Assembly (NCBI RefSeq): GCF_000004075.3 | Contig: NC_026658.2 | Span: 1,798,001 to 1,862,000 of the forward strand | Direction: 5' to 3' | DNA from: Cucumis sativus | Lineage: Eukaryota > Streptophyta > Magnoliopsida > Cucurbitales > Cucurbitaceae | Length of the DNA stretch: 64,000 bases | Part shown: positions 33,840 to 45,836 of the stretch, piece after piece | Layout of the letters: every line of letters begins with the position of its first letter | Position numbering within the stretch: the first letter of the stretch is position 1 | Made by a program: the position numbers and the translations under genes | The notes under the pieces: model-generated | What the model was told of the DNA's origin: nothing | The model's database searches: none | The model's input: the letters and a program-made list of their open reading frames with translations, nothing else

Positions 33840-36750
33840 TTAAGAAGATATCCATCGACTTTGGAACAGATGAGCCACAGTTTTGCCTTTAATCCACTCC
33901 AACTCGCCAGAAGAAAGAGATATTTCATTGGCTATTAATGTTACTGCATCAATTGCTCCTTTATATCCGCATTCAAGAACAACGAATGGGAAGTCACTGT
34001 AACAGACACATTCGAATTATTATTTTACTCTTGAAGTATATCTTCATGCTCAAAGCTGTCTTTAACAGGGGAACTGAAGCCAATACCTTCCCCACATGAT
34101 GCGGTTTGCTCCAAAGCTGGATACAATCTGAGAGAGGAGGCGGGACAAATCCAAGTATGGAAATGGCCTTCTTGACACCCTAAATAGAGCACTGAATTTC
34201 ACATATATCTGCCCACAAATAGAAATATAGATACGATGATTTAGGATGACTCAGAGATAAATATTTCCCCTATATCAGTATCTTGATTTTGCAAGGGATG
34301 TGCTTTGTTAACAAAGTTTATACTTTTCAGTTTTCAGTATGTATTATTGTTATCTGAATTAACATTCCAACCTTAAAGTGGATGTTGAAGGCTCAATTTG
34401 ATTCCCAGGTTTACAGGAGAAGAAACCAGACGATGTTTCGTCATATGAAGTACTTATCTAAAGACTTTTAATTTCACTTTTACCTGAGGAAAACTTGCTA
34501 GCTCCAAAAGGTGGGCCAGTGCAAGACTGTCTTCTTCATTTCTGCACAGGGTTGTTAAAATGCGACATGGGTTTTAACAAAACAAATCACTAAAAACAAA
34601 TAGAAACCCCAAGTTTGTTTTGTTGACTTACTCTGGGGGTTTGCAAAAACCCAAATGATCAAGCAGTACAGTGGTTGAAGGGAACTCTGTACAAAGCTCT
34701 TTTATCTCTTCAACATGAAGGCTTAGCCCCTGAAAGGATGTACTCTTGTCATATCTAAATTACTGATAGGAAGCCTATTAGGGTACATTTGAGACTACCT
34801 TCATGCACATGAAACCCACAGGAATCCCAAGTTTTCCTGCTGTAGAGAATAATGCTTTCCCCACCTCATTTGTCATCTGCAAATATCATTGCACGTGTTA
34901 GGAAAACATATTGAAGTGAAAGTCGGAAGTAGGGAGCAGATCGGAGCAATCCGGATTCAAAATAATCACACAGCAACCTTTTGACCTGACGGCCATAAGT
35001 ACGGATTAAAGCGAACAGCGGAGTATCCATCCTATAAGGACAAAGAGAGTACATCGAAATCACTTTGCTGAGTTAGGATAGGAGTATGTGTTGTTTGTAG
35101 GAGACTAGACAAAAAGTCAAAACCTTTGTTACAAGATGTTCGAGTTGCTGAATTCCACTTCCATCATTGGCTGGATTTGCTAGGCAACAACCAACGAATT
35201 TGTTTGGATATTTATTTAATACACTGTCCATAGAAGATTTGGAATGAAGATGTACTTTGGGATGTCACATCAGTATAGTTTCCTAAACCATGAGAACATT
35301 TATTCCCAAATAGAGAGACTATCAGATGAGTTTAAGATTCTTTTAGTACGATTTTAAAATAGATCACTAGAAGTATCTTTTGGAGAAACAAGTACTAAGC
35401 ACCAAAGTGGTTTTAGTTATATATAGGATTTTGAGAAATGCAACTAAACATGTGAACTCTAAAAGGTAGTCAAAAGCACTCTTCCTTACTCCGAAGGAAA
35501 ATCTAGTTTTAAAGTGTTTTTCTTTATTCCAAAGTAAAATGAGCAAGATTGAGATGATTTTGGAGAAGTTATGAAACTGCTTCTTTTATGATCATTCTTA
35601 GAAACCAATATATTTATGTCTGGAAGTAAATGCATTCACCAAATTAGATTAACGTCACAAACTATTTGGATTCATGCTTAGACACTTCTAAATGTAATGC
35701 GCAAGCTTAACCTAATTGAAATAGAAACATTATTTTTGCATCATGGTTCAAGGCATGTGGCATATCCTGAACATCTAACATGCTTATGATAAATAGCTCT
35801 CAGGACTGACCTGGTCACATAAGAGTGATCAAATTTGTGGTTGATTGGCTGGACAATAAGTGCACCATCTACTCCTGCTTCTTCCATAGACTGATAGGGG
35901 AGAGTAAATGTTAGCGTTTGTTTTTAAATATAGCTTCCTTATGGTAAACCAAAAAAATGGAACACTGCCAAACTAACAAACTATTGATATTCGAAAATGG
36001 TGATTACTTCATATGGGGTCAGGAATAAATCTTGGAATTTAACATTGAGTTGGACTAACTGAAAGTATGGACTGCAGTTACCCTAAATTGGACCACCGTC
36101 GTGTTCATCATCATTGTCATAGATATATATCATTTAAGTGGCTCACGGAAACTACCTTCTTCACAACTCCACAATAGGCATAACATAATTTTATCCGTTC
36201 AGTCGAAACCCTTTTGATATTACTTTTAGTTTTACCCAGAAGGGCCTCATATGAAATGCTATTATTTGCTTATATATCGCTAACTCCCCTTACATCTACG
36301 ACTACGTTTGCATTACAGAAGATGGGTCAAAGCCTAAATTAGAGAATTAAATTGAAGGGAGATACCTGAAGCAAGAAATCAACATGCCCAGTCAAGGTGG
36401 GTTCTTGGCCAGGAAAGTAAGGGTATTTTGCAGCAGCCTTGAGAACGATGAGTGAGTCAGGATTTGATGCTTATACAACAAAGATTGGAGGGATTTTGAC
36501 AATATTATACACAAAAGAATGAATGATCTAATTTTACCTCTTCAGGAGATGCCCAGACATGGAGATGTGAATCGATAACTTTGCCGTAAGAAGAAGAAGA
36601 AGAAGCCATTCTGAGTTTGAAATTTGGGTTGGTGTTGATGGATTGAGATGCAAATATTGCTGCAGAAGATGGGAATGCCAATGAGGGGAAATGAAGAGAG
36701 GGAAGAGAAGATGGGAGTGAAAGAAGTTTGAGCCTCGCCACCACTGCCAT
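33840..36750 (-). CDS. Amidohydrolase-2 family protein, plastid-targeted
   Basis: Metal-dependent hydrolase of the amidohydrolase-2 (PF04909) group, related to 2-pyrone-4,6-dicarboxylate and fuconolactone lactonases; the plant substrate is unknown to me. Ten exons: 36750-36538, 36437-36366, 35890-35811, 35223-35124, 35031-34978, 34876-34799, 34729-34632, 34541-34484, 34208-34087, 33996-33840; all phases fit, 343 residues. The metal motif HLH is at 62-64 (IDSHLHVW), with LDHLGF and WGSDFP later as the expected His and Asp of the TIM barrel. Residues 1-47 are Ser/Leu/Ala-rich and poor in acidic residues, a plausible chloroplast transit peptide ahead of MASSSSSYGK. A perfect CCACGCGTGG palindrome lies about 40 bases upstream of the ATG. 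Confidence 0.9.
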
Positions 36751-36790
36751 TTGAGATAATGGTTACGGTAAGGGTGTAGTAGGGCGCATG

Positions 36791-36800
36791 CCACGCGTGG
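36791..36800. promoter_or_regulatory. CCACGCGTGG palindrome (CGCG/CE3-like element)
   Basis: Ten-base perfect palindrome 41 bases upstream of the amidohydrolase start. Its core ACGCGT fits the CAMTA-binding CGCG box, and ACGCGTG fits the CE3 coupling element of ABA-responsive promoters. Very close to the ATG, so it may lie in the 5' leader. Confidence 0.5.
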
Positions 36801-39157
36801 TTCTTTTAAGAGTTCTTTGGTAAGGACATGCTTTCACCCAATCCATTTAGTTCATATTATTAATCTAATTGGCCACTTACATTTTTATTTTTGGTAAGAT
36901 TCCTACTTGATTAGTATTTAGTAACTAAATGTTAAATGAAGTTCCCATTTGTATAGAGTTGTTGATGCCACCTTAGGAGAGTTATTGAGCATTTTTTGGG
37001 GCTTTAGGAGTGAGTTGAGGTGAGCCATCTCTTTGGGCTTTAGGGGTGAAGCTGGACACTGTTTTTGAGTTTGGAAGGCTTAAGTGTTAGTTTGGTTGTA
37101 TTTTTGGAGGTTTAGGGTTAGGCACTTTGAGTCCACTTTAGGTGTCAATAGAGGTTTCTATTTTATTGAGCATCTAACAGAGGTTCGAAAACGTCTTTCT
37201 TTGATAATCTTATTTGAAAATTTCTTGTGATTGTTAGATGTAGACTACCACTTTTCTTACATCAAATTGGTTATTTAAGCGCTTATAAAGTCAATCCGAA
37301 CATACAATATGTCTATTTCTTCTCGATTTTTTACCATGATTTTTGTTTGGTGTAAGTAAAAGAGTTGAGTTCTAAACTAAATTTAAAAAAAATAAACAAT
37401 TACTTATTTATTTTCAAAACGATGGTTGGTTTGTTCGATATGTGTATTTGAAAATGTCTAAAAAAAATTATCAAACACAAAATAACTCTTTGCAAGGACT
37501 CAACATTTAAGTTTGTACGTTTTAAGTATGAATGAAGTATATGATCCAAGTCATGATGATGCATGACAATTTAAATGAAGACAGTAGAAGAGTTGTAACT
37601 CAAACTTTTTGGTTGATGACTACCAGTCAAGTGGCCTACAACCTACACACGACATGTCTCGATTCACAATATAGAATCCATGACCTACCACTCTCAAAGT
37701 TTTAGGTAAAATTTGACCACCCTTTCATCAATACCCCACTTCTAGGCTACATTATTAACAAATATATTGGTGACTCGTTTTGTTATTTTCAACAACACAC
37801 ATCTTCATCCCTAACACTTGAAAGGGTTAAAAGTATTTATTGCATTTTGATATATATACTTGCTCAACAATTCATACAAAATTGAAATCAAATTAATAGT
37901 TAATATTTGAACTATATATCAAAACACTGCTACAACTTTAATTAAGAGGTTAAAACTCAACTAAAAAGAATGCATCCAACCCAACATTATTATACCTAAT
38001 GAAGAGAGCACTACCACTCTCTTTTCTAGCTTCAAATATCAACTCTAGTTTTTCTAAATAGATATCATGGTCCGATATATATATTTTTAATCGTATTTAA
38101 AAAAAAATCAATTTAAGATTTGAAAACTAAAAGAAGATAGTTTTTAAAAAACTTATTTTTATTTTTAAAATTCGTTTAAATATGCAAGTTCTCTGTAAGA
38201 AAATAAAATGACATAGCTTATTTCTCAAATAGTTAGTAAGGCCTAAATTAACATTTGATTGAAGTTGAATATAAATATAATAAAAAGATTAATTGGGAAT
38301 CTAAAATTTGGTTAAAATATTTAAAAAGGTAAAATCATAAACGTGAAGGTTAAAAAGAGTTTGTATAGAAAGGTTAAAACGAGAATTAATAAAGAAAATG
38401 GAAAGATATTAATTGGAGAAAATGAAAAAAAAAATGAAAAAAGAGATGGAGATGGTTGGGGGGAAGAAGAGGAAGAGAAAGAAAAAGAAGGGCTGATAAG
38501 ATGATGCCACGTGTACAAAGAAATTGCGTTGCTATGAACAAAGCAACCAACCAAGATTTGGGAAAGCGACCCAACCAACATAACCATCTCTTCTCTCTCC
38601 CTTTCCCCTTTTTACCAAATTTCAATCCATTTTTTCACTTCCCCTTCTTCCTTCCCACTTCCTATCTATCATTCAACCCATCCACAATTCCACGCTTCTC
38701 TCCTCTATTCTTCTCATCCTTATATAATATCATCATTATTACTTAACCTACATTAAGGTATACCTTATATGTATATATATAAAAGACTAAACACGTGCTT
38801 TGACATTTAAATTGATGTCACATGCTAACGTTATGTTTTTTTTATTCATGTGAAAAGATGGTTTTTTAAATTTGTTGATTTTTTATTAGGGAAGTTCTTA
38901 CATCATTCCTTTTAAGTCAAGGCCATATTTGCGTTTGAACAATAATAAGATTTATGTGCATTAAACTAAAAGGTGAGAGTATTTACATTCATTATCATTG
39001 TACAAGTTAGAATCTAACTGAAGCAAATATTTGATCATCAAGCAAATGTCTCAATATCAACAACCATTGATTTGAAACTCTGCTGTATTACTGAAGGATG
39101 ATTCTAATATTTACATCAACTCCCTCTTCCAAATATTACTTTCTCTACTACCACTCC
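36801..39157. other. Intergenic, with a promoter-like segment at its end
   Basis: 2.4 kb without a gene. Around 36990-37140 is a GT-rich patch with two similar GGGCTTTAGG blocks. Around 38497-38590 there is a G-box (CCACGTGT) and two ACCAACC (AC-II, MYB-type) motifs, then a TATATAA near 38722, but no coding sequence follows. Confidence 0.45.
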
Positions 39158-41721
39158 TCATGAGCATGACTTTATCAAACCCAAGTTGTAAAGTACCTTC
39201 TCCGATCTTGACCGGAAGAGGTTTCCTAAAGAGAAACCTGAGCCTTCCTGTGGTGGACATTTTGACTGTTGTTCGTCGTCCTTCACATGGAGTATTGTTA
39301 GTCCAATGGCTTCTCGTACTGCCTTGATGGTTTCGCTCCTTACTGAGTTTCCAGATGCATCTGTCACGTAGAAAACATTCACGGCCTGTGTTCCTCTGGT
39401 GGTAACCTCGGCTCGTGTGACAGAAAGACCATTCTCTCTGAATATTCTCGTTACATCTGTTAAAAGTCCAACTCGGTCTTCACTGCAAAGCTCGAGTTTT
39501 ATACCCTACAGTTCGAACAACGAAGTTGCATAAGAACAATGAAAAGTAATTTTTGCGATGGAGCACTCTGATTCGTATAAATACCTCAGTCGTTCGTCGC
39601 CTAATTGCAGCCTCTAAGCAGTGGATTACCCTCTGTCTCTCTGCCTCTGAACTAATAGGGCTTCCATCTACATGCCTGATAAAGTACTCCTGCCAGAGAG
39701 TTAGAGAGATTGATATTTCATATATTTCTGTCAAATGGGATTGCCGAAATCCGTGTTCGAAAGTTCATATTTAACTAAAAGGGAAATGAATTAAAGTCTG
39801 ACAAACACAATTTTGAACCAACCTGATAAGCCTCAGGCTCTTCAGCAATGATGGTTGCATGGTACACCACATATTGCATATCGGTCAGGGTGCAAACCGT
39901 ATCAAAAAGTAGCTTGGGTCGGTCAGGACATCTAAGGTTGACAACGGTATATCCCTTCTCAACACAGTTCTCTACAGTCACAAGGGGCCTGCTCTGGTAG
40001 CTTTCGCTGCAACTCGTGTAATTCAAGTCGAAATCACGGTCTGCATACATCATTTGATGCAGCCTCCGCTCTTTATGAGTAGAGTTCATTGAAACAGCAG
40101 TATTGGCACTGTGTTTATCTCTGTCTCCTTTAAGAACATAGAGGAGAAGCTGTTTAATCTTAGCCAACCAATCGGGGTCATCGATCGGCATTCCACTCGT
40201 GTCATCGGTGATGTAAACAACTGAAGCCATTCTTGAATTATGGGTCCAAACCTCTGCAGCTACCACATTACATTTGAGATCTGTAAGAACAGCAAAAACC
40301 TCAGAAAGCAAGCCTGGCCTGTCTCTTCCAGACAATTCAATCGTTGTGTGTTCAGCAGCAGCTTGGACACCTACCGACCTCCTCAATGATCTGAAACTGC
40401 GTGCCCTTGGCCCCAGTGACTGAGACAGGAAAAAACTTTTTACTTTCCATTCAATAAGTGAACTTAACATAAAGCATAACCAGCTTTTCACATGACTCCA
40501 AACAAAATTATGCTAAAGCAACTTGACAAAAATCAGACACAAGACAACTATCATAAACTTTATTGTCTGTTCTTCCTCTTGTTGCCAACTTGATATACGA
40601 ACCTCGTTAAAAACAGTTAAGCAAGGACATCCTCAATTAAATATAATGAAAACATTTCACTTGACTGACAAAGTAAAAACCTCAATGGTCATCAAGTAGA
40701 TAAGAAAAAGTTAAGCGTTTCAGGGGCTAAATTGAAACTAAACTCAAACTTTAGGGACTTGAGTGTAATTTGTTAAAGAAACATTCAACCAAAACTCTTC
40801 TTATCTTCTCTCTTGTCTACTACTTCCATTCCATGGGTCATCTCAATCAATTGAAGCTTAATTTCTACTGTGGCTATAAGTGCTAATTCTAGAGGGCCTA
40901 GTTTAACAGATTAACCAGCAAATGACATTAAATCAAACTCAATGAGATTGAATGAAAGTTTCTCTATTGAAATTCGAGTTTTAACTTTGAAAAATGGCTT
41001 AAGAGTGCAAACATTCAAACAAAACTTGAAATGTAAAACGTACCTGTTGAATTCTCTCACCCACACCATCATCACAAAGTTTTTTCCCATTCTGATCAGT
41101 GACATGAAAAACTAAAAAAACAAAAAAGGCAAAACAAGAAACACAACAGATAATGAATTTCAGACCCCAAAAACTGAAATGGGAAAGAACAGGAATAGAA
41201 AAAAAAGATTATTAGTTATTACCGTCCATGAACCATTCACCATCTGAAGAAATGTAAGCTCGACGAATTATAAGATTCAAATCAGTAAGGACTTGAACCA
41301 CCTCCAGCAAACTACCATGCCTGTTAGAACTATCAACCTACAAAAAAATCTCAAATCAGGAACAACAAAATCTCAAATCCTGCATCCAAAATTACAAACA
41401 AAAACCAATCGATTCGTTGGAATACCTTAATCAAAGTGGCCTTCCTGCTCGAGGTATTATCAATAGACACCCTGAGAATGGAGCATTAAAAAGCAACAAA
41501 CAGATTCAGAACCCGCGAAGAAAGACGAAAAATCGCGGGAAGAAAAATAAATAAAATTTGAAGACCCAATTGGTTGTGAGAAAATCCCATAAGAAAGAGA
41601 AGGAATCGGATGAAAACGAATGGAGGAAGTAGTAGGGGAAGCGATTATACCTTGGGGGGTTCATTCTAATGACGAGCTTTTGATACTCATCGTGAACTGG
41701 AAGAGAAGCCCAAGAATCCAT
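39158..41721 (-). CDS. ACT domain-repeat protein, ACR6/ACR4-like
   Basis: Plant ACR protein with four ACT domains, which are small ligand-binding folds thought to sense amino acids. Seven exons: 41721-41651, 41471-41426, 41337-41223, 41111-41044, 40419-39823, 39689-39585, 39505-39158; all phases agree, 449 residues. The start [20 protein letters not shown] matches the family opening [14 protein letters not shown]. ACT1 (about 38-100) has [17 protein letters not shown]2 [23 protein letters not shown]3 [19 protein letters not shown], and ACT4 [20 protein letters not shown]. The protein ends in FNFGLI-like NLGLIKSCS. The conserved linker [20 protein letters not shown] is intact. The [18 protein letters not shown] linker after ACT1 points to ACR4/ACR6 rather than ACR8. 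No transit peptide is obvious. Confidence 0.94.
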
Positions 41722-43455
41722 GGGGGAAAGTGAAGGAGGAGGAAGAAGAAGAAAGTGGGTTTGTGAGGAATTTGATTGTTGTTGTAATTGTGAGAAATTT
41801 GTGCTTGGCGATGAGATTTGTGAGAATTTTGTGTGTGTGTGAGATGAGAGAAGAGAGTTGTTTTGTGTTTGTTGTATATCCGCGTAGCAAGTTGGTTGGG
41901 TGGAGGCGGCTCTTGAGCTGGCGGAAGAGTTATGGACGGATCCAAATATTATTTTCATATATATCTTTTTCTAAAATTTATGTCACAACTTTACCATACA
42001 TTTTTATTCTACTAACCTTAAATCACTACCTAAAATCGATTTACTATATCTTTATATCTATACTTACAATCAAACGATACACTATTCATTTCATCAATCA
42101 ATTTGTAATATTTAAACATTTTTTTATAGATAGTTATTTTTATTAGTTTGATATTTTAATTATTGGTTGAAGATTAAAATTGAATTATTGTTAGACAATT
42201 GTCTAATTTTAATATCTTTTTTTTTTTTTAAGAACTTTTGAAGATGATTAGAAATTGAAAATATTTCACAAACTTAAGGAGTAAAGGCAAGTAAGCATAC
42301 TATTTAAAAAGTATAAAATTAAAAAAATAACAATCATGATGTTATTAGACAACACCTTAGTGAACTTTTATAAATTTTCAATCACAATTTCATTATTATA
42401 ACCATTTAGATTTTAGCATATAGGGAGAGGACTCAATTAGGTTCCTTTCATTACAATTCAATATCTTTAAAAGAAATAGCAATAGTGAGAAATTGAAATA
42501 TGAATTGTTATTTAACGTCGAAATTTTCAAATATTCTAATTTTGTATTTATTATGTTTTTAGAGTTGCTAACCTAAATAACAATTTTTTTTCACGGTCTT
42601 ATACCAATTTGACGAATTTTTCTTGTATTTTTTTTTTTTTTTGTTTTGATTTCGAATAGATCTGATTATAATAAAATTCAAAAACACTTGCTTGATAAGG
42701 AAGGTTTATTTTAACAAGCATGTCATTTACTTTTTGAAGTACATTGGAAATATAATATATACTGAATGAAAGAAAAGCCAAATTTGATTTTGTTTTCTAG
42801 CAATCAATTAGATGATCTGATTGTGAAGTACATTTTATAAAATTTTAAAATATAATTAAAAGCTATTGTCATATGAATTTTATAAAAAGGAAAAAATCAA
42901 TTAATTAATTAGGTAAGACATTTTATAAAAGGTGAATTAATTAATTAATTATTGAAAGGAGAAAGAAAGAGAAAAAAGTTGAAGTTTATGTATCAATTAA
43001 TCATTTAATCATTTAATCAATCAAATCTAATTCTAACTTCCCTTTCTTTTACTTTTAATTCTAACTTAATCTCCCTATTAAGCTAAGTGTAGAGGTAAAA
43101 TGATTATTCATTCATTAAATTTATATTAAAAACACTTTGTACTTAGTCAAATTTAATTTGATCATGATATTAAACTTAATTAGCATTATATCCGTTTTAA
43201 TTTCTTCAAATTTCAACTTTGAATTTATAATCCATAATTAAATCTCCAATTAAAACAAATATAATATACTTTAAATGGTCAACAAAATGAATAAAACCAA
43301 AGAAAATGTGAATTTTATTATGAAAGTATTTTAAAAAACAAAATAATTATGAATATATGAAGTTCAACTTGAGTTGGAATGTGAGAGGATAATTATTCGG
43401 CCACTTTGGAGAAGAAAAAGGAATTGTTTTGAAAAGAAAAGGGAAGGCGAGAGTG

Positions 43456-43463
43456 CCACGTGG
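43456..43463. promoter_or_regulatory. Perfect G-box CCACGTGG
   Basis: Eight-base palindrome with CACGTG core, the strongest bZIP/bHLH target form. TGCCACATCA occurs downstream and a TATA box at 43680-43689, 217 bases further on the + strand. Confidence 0.55.
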
Positions 43464-43679
43464 AGGCAAGTATCTGAGGTGGATGTTTGTGTTGGGCCCA
43501 CTATGATTTTGAAAGTATGTAATGTCACATCTTGACAGTTATCATCTGCCACATCACCCCCTCCTTGTCATTCTTATTTCCCATTAATTTTTCATTTTTA
43601 TTCCATCTTTAACCATCAATGCATTCACATTCAATCTATAATAATTTCAACTTTCTAAGGGACATATGTATAGGATCTT

Positions 43680-43689
43680 TATATAAATA
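43680..43689 (+). promoter_or_regulatory. TATA box with no gene behind it
   Basis: TATATAAATA, a canonical plant TATA box, 34 bases before an ATG at 43723 in fair context. The frame from that ATG is only 21 residues long and ends at 43788. Several GGCCCA/TGGGCT motifs fall within it. Confidence 0.4.
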
Positions 43690-45646
43690 CCATTCTTTTT
43701 TGCTTTTAATTTCTAACACACAATGGCCATAATGGGCTTGAGGCCCACAACATACCATAGGCCCAAAACCCATACAGTACCATTCTAATTGAATTATTCT
43801 CTTCTAATTGTTAACTACATTCAACCCAATCTAAATTCTAATTCAACTCTCTTCTCTCCTTATTTCAAATACCATTAAATTATAGTTCTTAAAAAATAAA
43901 TTCAATTTATAATTTAGGATGTGGAAAATAAATCTAACAAAAAGGACATTTAAATAGTATTTACTATAGCAAAAAGTGGTTATTATAGTCTTAGATAATA
44001 TTTGCCTTCAAAACTAGTACTTATCTACAATTCATGATTATTAAAGCGACTCATGTAAAGCTCAATTCCTTGATCACATAGGATCTCTTTAGAGCTTTAG
44101 CTTTTTCAAATATATTCAAGCTCTCCATAAGGTTGGTAATATTGTTGTTGTAGACTTTGTCTTTCGATATAGTGTGTATATGGCTTCTCTTAACGCTATC
44201 ACTTTCTCTTAAAGTCATAAAACTTCTTTCACTAATGAACCTCTCATGATCTCTTAAGACAAGAAACTCATTTTCCATAGTTAAATCTTAAAAAGCTTGA
44301 GTTTTAGGCTTCCCACAGTCTAAGTATCCCTTATGGATCACTCATGCTTCTTTGAAGATTGTGAGCTTGAGCTTAAGCAATAACGCAATAATGAACCACA
44401 ATTTTCATATTTAAAAAAATAAAAAGAAAAAAAGAAAAATTAATTATCAATCACATCTATTTTTATAAAAATTAATTTTGAAAAACAAAAAACGGAAAAT
44501 AAAATGAGTAACCAAACAAGTGCTCGCGAAGATATTTCATCATCTTATTAGATAGATTTAAATTAAACATTTTATTATTAGTAATATAAAATGCAAATAA
44601 GAAGGGTAGTTGAAAGGAACGGTTAAATGGCAACAAGAAACGGACAAAATAACAACGGCTATTTTAAAACCAAACTACGCGGCTTGGCTTGAACGCTCGG
44701 CTCTTACGTTATGGCGCCATTTTGAGAAAAAAGATTCAAAGTCAGCTTCAGCTGAGTTGGCACCATTTTTCGTACACTATTCTCTTCTCATGCCCTCCAG
44801 GCTGGCACCTACCACTCCCACCACCACCACCACCACCCAATTTTCTAATCAAATATACAAATATTCTATCAACTTTACAATATAACGAAAACTATTTATT
44901 TTCATCTCAAGTGTTCTTTTTATTATTATTATTTTTTTAAAAAAAGTATTTATTTTTATCAGACTAAATAGAAAATTCTTCCATATCTTTATAAATAATG
45001 TGTATGAATCATTTCAATGAAAGCTTTAAGTAGAATTTTTTTAGTTCCAACTCAAAATTTTAGTTTGATATAAAATTCAATTTTCGTGTAATTCTAAATA
45101 TGGATGAAATTCAAATTTGATCGATATTCACAAATTTAATTGATTCAGTAACTTGTAAATTCTCAACATCTCACTAAATTAGATCGAGAATCCTGATTGA
45201 ATTCGATTAATTAAAAAAGAACAAAAATAATTTATTTAAATAATAATATAATTAAATAGATGTTTTTCCATGTACATCGTTTATAAAATATAAATTTTTA
45301 TTATATTTTATAAATTTTTTGATTACTTAAACTACACTTTGGATAAAAATAATTATCAAACTTTGTCACATTTTCATTTTAGGTTCTATGATAAGAATAA
45401 CAAAGAATTATATTTATATATATATAAACAAAAATAGAAAAAAAATGATTATATAAATATAATTTAAGAAAGATTAGAAAACATAGAAAAAAGAAAATCC
45501 CACCAACCTCTCCTCTTCTCTTCTCTGCTTTATATGAAGGTATAATAAATAAATAAATAAAGGGCGTATAATAGCAAATAAATCCGTTGGGGGCATTGGG
45601 ACGATAATCCATGCTCGAATGCGCCTTAAAAAGAGTGTAGATTAGT

Positions 45647-45654
45647 ACACGTGT
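45647..45654. promoter_or_regulatory. G-box ACACGTGT upstream of the OTU gene
   Basis: Palindromic ACACGTGT about 185 bases upstream of the OTU start. A TAACCCTAA telo-box lies at about 45685, and a long CT run (45705-45730) forms the leader. Confidence 0.5.
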
Positions 45655-45836
45655 CTTCATCTTTCTCCTTCGTACATCTATCCGTTAACCCTAACTTCCC
45701 TTCTCTCTCTCTCTGTCTCTCTCTCTCTCCTCTGTAACTTCGTCGCCATTGGAAGAGAAATTGCAAAAAAGAAAAAAAAGAAAAGAAAAAAAACGGTTCT
45801 ACATCCTTACTTTTTGTACCCATTTCTGCTCCAATA

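Larger units (their letters stand above)
41960..45640. other. Intergenic, 3.7 kb, with two promoter-like islands
   Basis: Mostly very AT-rich. Two segments stand out: 43456-43788 (G-box, TATA box and a 21-codon frame) and 44610-44830 (AACGG and GGCGCC motifs, GC-rich). Neither is followed by a gene I can support. A 75-codon frame at 44051-44278 (-) shows no recognisable domain. Confidence 0.5.

Noticed and set aside
44051-44278. 75-codon minus-strand frame
   Set aside because: Charged, evenly composed residues look protein-like, but there is no recognisable domain, promoter or splice partner; not enough to call a gene.
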